Assembly (NCBI GenBank): GCA_017163975.1
Contig: JAFFSR010000019.1
Location: 672,001 to 736,000 of the forward strand
Direction: 5' to 3'
Source of the DNA: Anastatus disparis
Taxonomy: Eukaryota > Arthropoda > Insecta > Hymenoptera > Eupelmidae
Length of the DNA stretch: 64,000 nucleotides
Each line of letters starts with the position of its first letter. Positions within the stretch are counted from its first letter, which is position 1. Shown here one piece after another: positions 55,201 through 64,000 of the stretch. The notes below the pieces were generated by a model that searched no databases, was not told the origin of the DNA, and worked only from the letters and a program-made list of their open reading frames with translations. The position numbers and the translations under genes were made by a program.

Positions 55201-56111
55201 ATATCTATTTCCCAAAATTATTTTGGCAACTACGCTTGTATTATTTCTTAAGATTTGTGTTGGATCGAAACGATGTAAGTGGATATCGGTTTGATGAATG
55301 TGAGCACGTTTTGTACGGCCATTACAGCGGTAGATATAGCGGGCTCAATTTTGCTTTGAAGTTTCTATGGATGGTGATACGAGCTCTGGAGCGTTAACAA
55401 TTATTTTTTTTTAAGCGATATCGTTTTAACGAGAAATTTTGTAATAATTATAACTAATTATTGAAATTGATAATTATAGTGGATTTTGAAGAGTTTTTAT
55501 AGAGGCATATGTGTGTCTCTTCCTAATAACTGTTAATATCTGCAAGATGGCACGCTTGGTTATTACCAGTGTAAATACCAGTTAAAGCTTAGTATGGAGA
55601 GCAGTGTATTTCAAACTTTTTCTACTAATTAAAGTTAAACTTGATCATCGTTCCTTGTGCGTATTTTGCAGTGTTGATTGAGAGTAGATGTTATTTAAAG
55701 CTTGTATTTTCTTAACCTATTCGAATTTTGATTTGTGCTAAGAGTGTCTACAACTTGGAGGACTACATGGACCTATGCGCATTCATACGTTATGTGATTC
55801 TTTTTTTTATAACCTGTAAGCAATTTGAAGTTCTTATAGCTTTTTCGGAGTGATTGTTGTGTGTTAAATGTGTGTTGATTTTGAAGCATTTCTTTGATAG
55901 TACGAACTTTTTGCTGTTTACATTTAATTCTGATATCGTGTACTTTCTTACGCGAGTTTCATTGGTTGAGCTTTTGTTTGCTGTTATTGTTACTCTTTAT
56001 GTATTTTTAAATGTGGTTTAAATAGCAAAAGAGTCGTTTATGGTATGGAATTTTTCGTTCTTAGTAATTATTATATCTGGTAAAGATGGTAAAAGCCAGA
56101 TTCTGGATCAT
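55201..56111. other. Unassigned sequence, possible 5' region of the following LINE
   Basis: No coding region or repeat identified. Confidence 0.35.
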
Positions 56112-56119
56112 GGCAGCAT

Positions 56120-56360
56120 CTTCGAGCATATACTACTGGAGGAAGCCTCCGAATGGCAGCAAGCATTACAAGGCGAAGAGAGAGAAAGCCTCTATTTTGG
56201 TACGTGCTGTCTCTCTCTAGCCTGATTTGATTGGCTGCTTCTGTTCCCCACTAAGAAAGTGAGAGAGAGATAGCACGTACCAAAATAGAGGCTTTCTCTC
56301 TCTTCGCCTTGTATCGCAGTTAATAGCTGGGAGGCTTCCTCCAGTAGTATATGCTCGAAG
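56120..56360. mobile_element. 241-bp palindromic MITE with 8-bp duplication (hAT-type)
   Basis: CTTCGAGCATATACTACTGG is mirrored at the right end. GGCAGCAT (56112-56119) and GGCAACAT (56361-56368) flank it, matching at seven of eight bases. Internal pieces such as GGTACGTGCTGTCTCTCTCT and its mirror fold back. It shares the GTGCTRTCTCTCTCT word with the MITE at 38141-38339. Confidence 0.85.
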
Positions 56361-56544
56361 GGCAACATAAATAAAAATAATTAAAAGTATGACCATAACA
56401 ATATAAAGTGCTTTCTTTGTCCAGGGACGGGTGCGATTTATTCAAACAATGCAGTATCTTGTTCAGAATGCTAAATTTATTACTATTTGTCATGTTCTAA
56501 AAGAGTTGGTTGAACGCAGATGACTCTTATAATAAATATAGTAA

Positions 56545-56866
56545 GCAAAAGTGAAGGGAGACGTGTTGCTGGCTTATAAAATGATAATGATGTAGAGGCC
56601 AATCTTGAGGCGGAAGTTGAAAAGCTTGATAAGAGTTTGATTCCTCTCTGGAAGTTGATGAATTTTAAATTTGCTACATTGAAAAACAAGATGGATGATA
56701 ACAAGAATGAACGCAGTAAGCAAATGGATCATATTGAAACTAGGATTAATGGATTAGAAGCTGCGTTAGAGTGTTATAGTGAAGAACTATTTGCTGAGTT
56801 TAATGATAGAAGAAATCGAGAGGCTAATGTTATTCTTTTCAATTTTCGTGATCGAAATCAATGTTA
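56545..56866 (+). pseudogene. LINE ORF1-like coiled-coil fragment
   Basis: The frame reads DVEANLEAEVEKLDKS, KNKMDDNKNERSKQMDHIE and then DRRNREANVILFNFRD. Heptad-like Leu/Ile spacing suggests a coiled coil, and the last motif resembles the start of the nucleic-acid-binding part of LINE ORF1 proteins. One stop lies near 56580 and the frame ends at 56866. The downstream sequence NNDVFKVVYGRVSNWNRIRR (another frame, near 56935) may continue it. Confidence 0.5.
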
Positions 56867-57040
56867 ATAAAACTAATTTGGCAAGTGTCAAGAAACTTTT
56901 CTTGGATTCTCATTTGCAGCTTCCGCGTTGAAAATAATGACGTCTTTAAAGTCGTCTATGGACGTGTCTCAAATTGGAACAGAATAAGGCGTCATTTTTT
57001 CAAAGTTTGGAAAAAATACTAAACAACTGACGTCTTTTCA

Positions 57041-58110
57041 ATGATTAAGGCATTCGCACGATCTCTCCTTCCAAGTTATTTGCTAGGCTTAGATTGATGG
57101 GGGTTTCCAGGTCCGCTCTCTTGTAGATTAACTCCTATATATCAGAAAGGAAACAAATGGTTTCCACGCATTTAAATAAGGAATCGAGTTGGCTGACAAC
57201 CAACTTAGGAATTCCACAGGGTTTAGTACAATACTTTGGGGCCTCTATTGTTTTGTCTTTATATTAATGACGTACGTGACGCTCTCGACTCTGGTTGCGT
57301 CGGGCACCTACACTACGCACACGACCTGCAAATTTACATGCAGGTACCTCGCGAGAATGTGGAAGAGGGTATTCTAATCTTACAGAGGGCGGCCAAAGCG
57401 GTGTCGGAGTCAGCTGCTGGTATCTCTCTCACTTTGAATTCTAATAAAACTAAGGCGATCGTCTTTGGCAACAGTCGTTTTGTAAATTCTTTTTATGCTG
57501 GAAGGTCACGGACGATTGATCTTGAGGAAGGCATTAGTATACCTTTCTCTGACTCTGAAGTGAGTCTTGGTGTTGTGCTTGACCCTAAACTTTCTTGGGA
57601 ACCGCACATTGTTATGATTACGAAAAAGTTTAATAGAGTTTTATATTCTCTGCGGTTTTTCCGTCAGTACACCACGGAGACTGCGTAAACAGCTCGCAAC
57701 CGCCCTGCTGTTCCCACATCTTGATTATTGTTCAGTGGTTTTGCTCGATGCTTCTCAGGGGTTGAGCAGACGAATACAGAGATTACAAAATTCATGTGTG
57801 AGATATGTGATGGGTTTGAGAGTAAGTGATCATGTCTCCACTTATAGAACCGCGTTGGGTTAGCTGCGCACTGATTCGAGGAGATAGTATTTTTTGGCTG
57901 TACTTATGTACAAAATCGTGCGCATGAATACTCCGGAGCATCCAGTGAGTCTCTTCACTAAATTTATACCCAGGGTGGTTACTAGGGGAGAGGCAAAGGA
58001 TCTAGCAGTGCCCTTTATGCGCACTGAGACTGGAAGAAATTCCTTTCAAGTTCAAGGTGTGCATTTTTGGAATTCCCTACGTTTAAGACGGCAGTGAGGG
58101 GGTACTTGCT
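57041..58110 (+). pseudogene. Jockey-like non-LTR reverse transcriptase, second copy
   Basis: The fragment begins inside RT motif A, where the catalytic aspartate region is damaged (KAFARSLL instead of KAFDTISP). It then reads GPLLFCLYINDVRDALD near 57240 and HLHYAHDLQIYMQVP, in which YADD has become YAHD. The thumb and C-terminal part include NSNKTKAIVFGNSRFVNSF, LGVVLDPKLSWEPHI and YKIVRMNTPEHPVSLFTKF, ending at a stop near 58097. Several frameshifts break it. It is clearly the same family as 35760-37417 and supplies the 3' end missing there. Confidence 0.88.
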
Positions 58111-58560
58111 TAACCTTGAATAATATATACTCCCTTTATGTTAATTTATTATGTGCAGCCCCGCATATAGCTTTAAGGTGGGCTTGTATTTAAAGTATGG
58201 TTGATGAAGCGCATGGTTGAGAGTGAATGTGTTACTTTTTACTTTTTGATTTGACTCGTTTGATTTTTATTTTATTATATTTTATTTTAATTTTTATTGT
58301 TTTGACTGATAGATATTAAATTGAGAGATTTGTTTATTTTTATTTTTATTAATGTTTATGTGTGTGTTTTATTATTGTAATGATCTGTAATATTACTCTG
58401 AAAAGTGACTTATGTAGTATTATTAGTTTTAGGAAATCAACTGTGATATCATGAGTGCAATATTTACACATAATGTTACAGTTTTTTTTTCGTATTTAAT
58501 TATGTATCATTTTTTGTATAACATACTTTCTGTAAACTAATACAAAATAAATATGTATGA
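58111..58560 (+). other. 3' UTR and tail of the jockey-like element
   Basis: Non-coding, A/T-rich sequence ending near ATACAAAATAAATATG (about 58540-58555), which contains a polyadenylation-like AATAAA. Confidence 0.5.
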
Positions 58561-60723
58561 GTAAATCCTCCATACTTTTAAAATTCATGTTACTGCGTCA
58601 TTACTCGTAAATATGAGATAGCACATCTTTTCAGCAAATGTTTACTGATTTGTTGAGATATCAGAATTAATTTTTATTATAGTTTGAATTATAATTAGAC
58701 ATGTCATTTTATGGCGAATAGGAAAGAGATTTTTTTCTTGAATTTTAAATGTTACCAGGTCATGTGAAATAATAAATTATCGCTATAAAAAAATGACTAT
58801 TATCCTTTTGATCTGAAATTCATACTAAAGCTGTATCTATGCACATACTTTTTGAAAATCAAGACCATCGGCGTGTGCCTGTTAACAAAAGTACTTTTTG
58901 AAAGGTTCTTAAAATGTTACCAAAAATTTATATAATTTACTTTTTTGTGGAAAATATGATGCTGTAAAAAAGACTATTCAACGATGACGTTTTAAACTAT
59001 ATCAAAAGGTAATATTGAGAAGCACAAACAGAAATTTCTTTATTAGGAACGTGTGCCTAGTGTAGATAAAGTTCTGTGTTACTTTGAAATTATAATTAAA
59101 AAACGTAATTCACATTTGAAAATATGTTTTTATCTTCCAATATGAAAACCTGAGCTTCTATGCACCTTTTCTCTGTTGTGAACTTTGTAATTTACTATTT
59201 TATAGTACTCAATGGAATTTTTAAGTTGGTTTTGAAGTATTATTTTAAGTACTCTGAAAATCATTGAATTTTTTTTGGCTATTAAATTTCCCGGATTTAC
59301 ATTAATTATCTAGTATACCTAGATGTACCTTAAAATGACTACCCTCAAAAATGAGTAACGCGATTTTTTTTTTATTACAATACGTCATAATTCAGAAAAA
59401 AATAGTTTTATACGTGTGTCTGTAATTTTTTTTTTAATTTTATTACAGGTGAAATTTTAACACTATGGAAGATTTACTCATATCCATCCATCTATCATAT
59501 TTATAGTATTTCAATAAAAATCATTATACATAAAAATTAAGACTGTTAAATTTTTCTTCTAATTTATTAAGAGACAGATAAATTACCTTTGTCTTATTCA
59601 TTTAATTTTTTTCATTTCATGATTACTTTCTTGCACATAAGTTATTTTATTTTAACTTTTCTTTCCATGAACCAATTTATCAAGGATCAATTTTACGTAT
59701 TTTTCTGATATATTGTCTTATAGTTCTTATTCCTATCAATAATTTTTTTTTTACTTTTTCCACACCACCCAAGAGTTAAGTAAAAAGATGCTTTTTTATA
59801 GTTATGTTTCCTTTACAGGCCTATTCCACTTATACAGAAAAAAAAATAATTTTATTTTTAATTTTTATAAGAAATTAAAAATAAAAATATTCTTTTTTTT
59901 ATATTTGCTGAAAAGAAAAATATAATTGTTAATATAAATTATGAAAATTATGTTTCGAAATATAAAAATTAATACTTATATTTTTTAAACAAATGATGAT
60001 ATGTGTTGCGATTTTTACAAATTGCGTTCATTCAAGGACTCAAAAATCAACTTATATTCGTCACCACTTAAAAGAGATTTCTTATTGCAAAACATGATGA
60101 TGAAAAAGGATTAGATTTAAAGCTTTTTTTTAATTTTATTTTGTAAATGCCAAGGATAATCTGTTTTTTTATACTTCTGAAGTTTCCAAAGTTTCGATTT
60201 TGTTGTTATAATGGTGACAAATAACCACCTAACAGAAAAAACCCTCTGACAGAACAAGGAGAAACATTCCAATGAGGCTTTGAAAAAAACGTAAATTCAC
60301 GTTGAAAAATAAAAATTGTTCTACCAATTAAAATAAAAAGTTGATTTTAAATTGAAAAAAATAAAATAGAAATAAATTGAAATACTTGACATAATTTTTT
60401 TTAACAATGTTAAAATTTTGAAATGTAAAATAAAGTAACTATTTTTTACACTGAACTATGTGATTATATATATGCATTAAATAAGAATTCCCTAATCCTA
60501 ACGATGGATCATGAAAAAATTGCTTTTTTACAAATGCTTTTAAGGATTTAAAGGCTAAGGAAAAAACATAAATTTACGTAAATTTTCAAAAGTAAAATAA
60601 CGTAACTACTTTTTCACACAGGTTGTATCTGATCATGCATGTAAATTTACGTTGAAAAATCAAAAATTAAAAGGCTGTGGAGGCCTAGGTAGGTGATAAG
60701 ATAATTTCGATATAATATAAATA
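58561..60723. other. AT-rich spacer, no gene
   Basis: Only short A/T homopolymers and no recognisable coding segment in about 2.1 kb. Confidence 0.45.
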
Positions 60724-61321
60724 CACTACACTCCAGCCACATTTGCCCACCCTACATGAAAATCGATAAAACTTTAAAGTTTTGTAGCTCAGTGAAAAAT
60801 AGTCGTAATTTAAAAATTTCAACGGGGTTTTGAAAAGGGTTTAAAAACCTTTAATTTAAGCCGAGGTGAGCAGAAGAAAATTAAAAAATGCATGCCTTAT
60901 GCGTAAAAAACTAACTAAAAAATATTCAATTTTTTTGCCCCTATTCAAATGCCTGCCATTTACGCGGAAATTATCGAATCATAGTAAAACAAAATGGAGG
61001 TAAAAGCCAAAGGAATCACCTTCAAAATGAGCTATAAAAAGCTCATTTATGATCGATTTTACGGTAGTTATGGTCATTTTTTATGAAAAAAACGATTTTT
61101 TTTTAATAGCTATAATCTCAAAAGATACGCATAATATAAAAAAATTTTTAATGAAAAAATTGTTTATTTTTGAGTCAAAAATATAAATATTTAGATTTAA
61201 CTAAAATCCGGAAGAAAAATTTTTTTTTAAAATTCATTAAAATATAAATATTGAATGAATGGATTTTTTTTCAATGGGATCAAAAATGAATAAAATCGTT
61301 TTCTACTGATTCTCAGTTTAA

Positions 61322-61706
61322 CGGCAGGCCGGAGTAGAACCTGATACCGACCGAGTAACAATTGAGTTGTTTGTTATTTACTCAAGTATTAAACGGTGTA
61401 TCTTCAAATTAAAGGTTGAGCGCAATAGATATTATTATTATGAACATCTATGCACAAGAAAAAAAAATCTACCGCTTTGTTTTTGAGAAAAGTAAGTAAC
61501 GCCAAAGTAAAAGTTTACGTCTATAATATTTTCGCGTTACTTACTTTTCTCAAAAACAAAGCGATAGATTTTTTTTCTTCTTGTGCATAAATATTTGTAA
61601 TAATAATATCTATTGCGCTTAACCTTCAATTTGCAGATACACCGGTTAATACTTGAGTAAATAACAAAAATCTCAATTAGACAAGGACAGTGAATCCGGC
61701 CTGCTC
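61322..61706 (+). mobile_element. 385-bp palindromic MITE, copy 2
   Basis: TTAA flanks both ends (61318-61321, 61707-61710). The left end is CGGCAGGCCGGAGTAGAACC and the right end contains CTCAATTAGACAAGGACAG before CCGGCCTGCTC. It is very similar to copy 3, 94 bp away. Confidence 0.92.
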
Positions 61707-61803
61707 TTAACCTGAATATTAATTTTTTTAACTCAAAAATAAACAACTTTTTCATTAAAAATTTTTTTATATTATGCGTATTTTTTGAGATAATAGCTAT
61801 TAA

Positions 61804-62188
61804 CGGCAGGCCGGAGTAGAACCTGATACCGACGGAGTAACAATTGAGTTGTTTGTTATTTACTCAAGTATTACCGGTGTACCTTTAAAATAAAGGTTGA
61901 TCGCAATAGATATTATTATTATGAATATCTATGCACAAGAAAAAAAAAATCTACCGATTTGTTTTTGAGAAAAGTAAGGAACGCCGAAGTAAAAGATTAT
62001 GTTTATAATATTTTCGCGTTCCTTACTTTTCTCAAAAACAAAGCGATAGATTTTTTTTTTTCTTGCGCATAAATATTTGTAATAATAATATCTATTGCGC
62101 TTAACCTTCAATTTGCAGATACACCGATTAATACTTGAGTAAATAACAAAAATGCCAATTAGACAAGGACAGCGAATCCGGCCTGCTC
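61804..62188 (+). mobile_element. 385-bp palindromic MITE, copy 3
   Basis: TTAA flanks both ends (61800-61803, 62189-62192). The opposite arm of the host foldback keeps the single TTAA (near 61112). Small open frames inside are mirror images of the palindrome and not genes. Confidence 0.92.
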
Positions 62189-62579
62189 TTAAAAAAAATC
62201 GTTTTTTTCATGAAAAATTACCATAACTACCATAAAATGGATCATAAATGAGCTTTCTATAGCTCATTTTAAAGGTGACTCCTTTAGCTTTTACCTCCGT
62301 TTTGTTTTTCTATGATTCAATAATTTCCGCAAAAATGGCAGGCATTTGAATAGGGGCGAAAAAAATTGAATATTTTTTAGTTACTTTTTTACGCATAAGG
62401 CATGTATTTTTCAATTTTTTTTGCTTAACTCGGCTTAAACTGAAGGTTTTTAAACTCTTTTTAAAATCCCGTCTAAATTTTTCAATTACGACTATTTTTC
62501 ACTGAGCCACAAAACTTTAAAGTTTTATCGATTTTCATGTAGAGTGGGCAAATGTGACTGGAGGGTAGTGTAGATTGAA

Positions 62580-62850
62580 ATTCAGCTAAAAATCAGCTCT
62601 AATCGAACCAAAATTTACCTAGAATTAATTGAAATAAATAGAAATTTAGCTAACTTTTAGCTGATGTTTAACTAATTTCCATCTAAATTTTGTATAAATT
62701 TAGCTATCTTCAATATTAAATCCAGCTAACTTTTGATTGAATGTAGCTAACTTTTATGTAATTTTATTTGACTTCAGCTAACCTTAAGCTAACTTTTATC
62801 TAAATTTCATCTAGATTCTAGCAAAATTCTGACTAACCAAAGACGAATTG
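62580..62850. repeat. Degenerate TTTAGCTAACTTTT-like repeat
   Basis: AGCTAAC or AGCTAAA words recur about every 25-40 bases in an AT-rich stretch. Confidence 0.5.
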
Positions 62851-62905
62851 AATTCTTATACACGGCGGCAGCGACAACAACAGCGAAATCTTTTTTTAAT
62901 ATATA

Positions 62906-62945
62906 ATAGGGGGTACCCCCCTCCTTGCTTCGCTCGCCAACCCCC
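62906..62945 (-). mobile_element. Helitron 3' terminus, second copy
   Basis: On the minus strand the sequence reads GGGGGGTTGGCGAGCGAAGC, then AGGGGGGTACCCCC and ends CTAT at 62906 before T. It closely resembles the end at 27164-27206. The last base deviates from CTRR. Confidence 0.75.
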
Positions 62946-63237
62946 CTTTTAAATTTAATACATAGATTTTATAATGTATATAATCCCTTGTAATAATTTT
63001 ACATTTATATACTTTATAAATTCATACATTTTTTATATTTCAATAATTAATAATGTACACATAATATAAAATATAACATATGATATAAATATTTATTTAT
63101 AAAAATATAATCATACAAATATAATATACATATAAATTTAAACAATACATTTTGTTTTTATAATACTTCCTCTCATACTACATTTTTTATATCATTTTCA
63201 TTTTCATTATTATTTTCTATAAAAATTTTTTAATAAT
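62946..63237 (-). other. Helitron 3' non-coding tail
   Basis: AT-rich sequence between the helicase C-terminus and the Helitron end. Confidence 0.5.
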
Positions 63238-63910
63238 TCTTTGATCTTGATAATGCAACATATAACTGACCATGTGAAAATAAAGGTGCATTTGAATATA
63301 TTTATACTTTTTCAAAACTTTGTCCTTGAGATTTATTTATGGTCATTGCAAATGCTAAACAAATTGGAAATTGTCTACGATATAATATAAATGGTAATGA
63401 AGTATGTTCTCCTGTATCTAAAGCTATTCTCGGTATGAATACAGTAGAACCTTTTTTATAACCTGTAATAATTTCAGCTTTTACATTAAATTTAAATAAA
63501 TCCATAACTTCTAATCTCGTACCATTGCAAAGTCCTTCACTTACACATAAATTTCTTAATAACATCATAATACAATCTTTTTAAGAATTAATTTGTGTTT
63601 TGGAAATCCTGGAAGTCTTAATGAATTTAAATGATCAATTGAAAATTTTAATTCGACATCAATTTCAGTTGGATCAATACCTTTATGTTTGGCATAATCA
63701 ATACTATAGTATGTCAATGCATTTGAATTCATTTTATTTAATATTCTGTCATTAATATTATATATATCTTCATTATGAGAAGAAAGTATAATTTTATCAG
63801 ATAAATCTTCGTTTACTTCTATATTGTTACCATAAGTTTTTGTACATACATCTTTTGTTTTTCAATCTTCAGGAATTTTTAATGATGTAATTAAACCACT
63901 TCCAATTTTT
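63238..63910 (-). pseudogene. Helitron PIF1-like helicase, C-terminal half
   Basis: The minus strand reads SLKIPED near 63875, VNEDLSDKIILSSHNEDIYN, YYSIDYAKHKG and HLNSLRLPGFPKHKLILKK. After a frameshift near 63570 come MLLRNLCVSEGLCNGTRLEV, VFIPRIALDTG, RRQFPICLAFAMTINKSQGQ and, frame-shifted again near 63302, HGQLYVALSR-like remnants. These are the late motifs of the Helitron helicase. The N-terminal half and the Rep domain would lie beyond the window edge. At least one stop and two frameshifts make this copy inactive. Confidence 0.88.
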
Positions 63911-64000
63911 AATTAAAATTTTAAAATTTTTCCAAAATTTTGAAAATTTTAAAGTTTTGTTCATGATAATTTGTTTTGTTTCATATTTAATTACTGGAAG

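Larger units (their letters stand above)
60724..62570. mobile_element. TA-flanked foldback hosting two TTAA MITEs
   Basis: CACTACACTCCAGCCACATT at 60724 is mirrored at 62570, and TA flanks both ends (60722-60723, 62571-62572). The arms of about 380-470 bp are inverted copies, for example CATGAAAATCGATAAAAC and its mirror. Two 385-bp MITEs lie inside. Without them the element is about 1.07 kb. No coding capacity; Tc1/mariner-like by target only. Confidence 0.8.

Noticed and set aside
61537..62111. Small minus-strand frames (also 10768-10962)
   Set aside because: All are readings of the same 385-bp palindromic MITE and show no protein family.

Overview
The window is AT-rich eukaryotic DNA with no intact host gene and no tRNA or rRNA operon. 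BEL/Pao and Copia LTR retrotransposons, jockey-like non-LTR elements, Helitrons and many palindromic (foldback) DNA elements occur together. BEL/Pao elements are known only from animals, so an arthropod, most likely an insect, is the best guess. That is inference from element content; no diagnostic host gene is present.

Layout. 0-6.3 kb: a 62-bp repeat, a 5'-truncated Copia element (pol and 3' LTR, + strand) and 42-bp/palindromic repeats. 6.4-7.1 kb: the only candidate for non-transposon coding sequence (two short open segments). 7.4-11.1 kb: a TA-flanked foldback, a larger foldback carrying an exon-like fragment and a tRNA-derived SINE with a 21-bp target duplication, and the first of three 385-bp palindromic MITEs. 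11.2-21.3 kb: a decayed non-LTR element on the minus strand (ORF1, endonuclease, RT). It is split by a large element with subterminal tandem repeats, which itself contains a 3.7-kb DDE transposon with ~545-bp inverted repeats. 22.1-24.1 kb: a foldback split by a 1.17-kb solo LTR. 24.9-27.2 kb: Helitron remnant with a helicase fragment, a perfect 230-bp duplication, a 5S-like segment and a recognisable 3' terminus.

27.4-34.3 kb: a TTAA-flanked palindrome holding a nearly complete BEL/Pao element (minus strand) that has its 5' LTR and a 5-bp target duplication but no recognisable 3' LTR. 35-40 kb: another foldback, a jockey-like RT fragment, a DDE_Tnp_4 (Harbinger/ISL2EU-like) transposase broken by an 8-bp-TSD MITE, and an array of hairpin-forming 15-mers. 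41-43.8 kb: a BEL gag remnant with its LTR. 43.8-46.7 kb: a long foldback with a TTAA MITE in one arm, then CTCCGTAT-type minisatellites. 47-53.9 kb: a second, decayed Copia element containing a gag-only relative in the opposite strand and a TTAA MITE. 54-55.2 kb: a second, partial copy of the DDE transposon with its own nested foldback. 56-58.6 kb: an hAT-type MITE and a second jockey-like element. 60.7-62.6 kb: a foldback with two more 385-bp MITEs. 62.9-64 kb: the 3' part of a second Helitron (minus strand) running off the window.

The genes do not form a pathway. The window is a nested graveyard of mobile elements. Its most useful property is that several insertions sit in one arm of a palindrome or inside a reading frame, so the other arm or the interrupted frame preserves the pre-insertion site. 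This proves TTAA, TA, 4-bp, 5-bp and 8-bp duplications internally. The points most worth following are the TTAA MITE superfamily sharing an internal motif near its ends, the DDE transposon with long inverted repeats, and the gag-only Copia derivative. Coordinates of decayed elements are good to a few tens of bases unless termini are stated.
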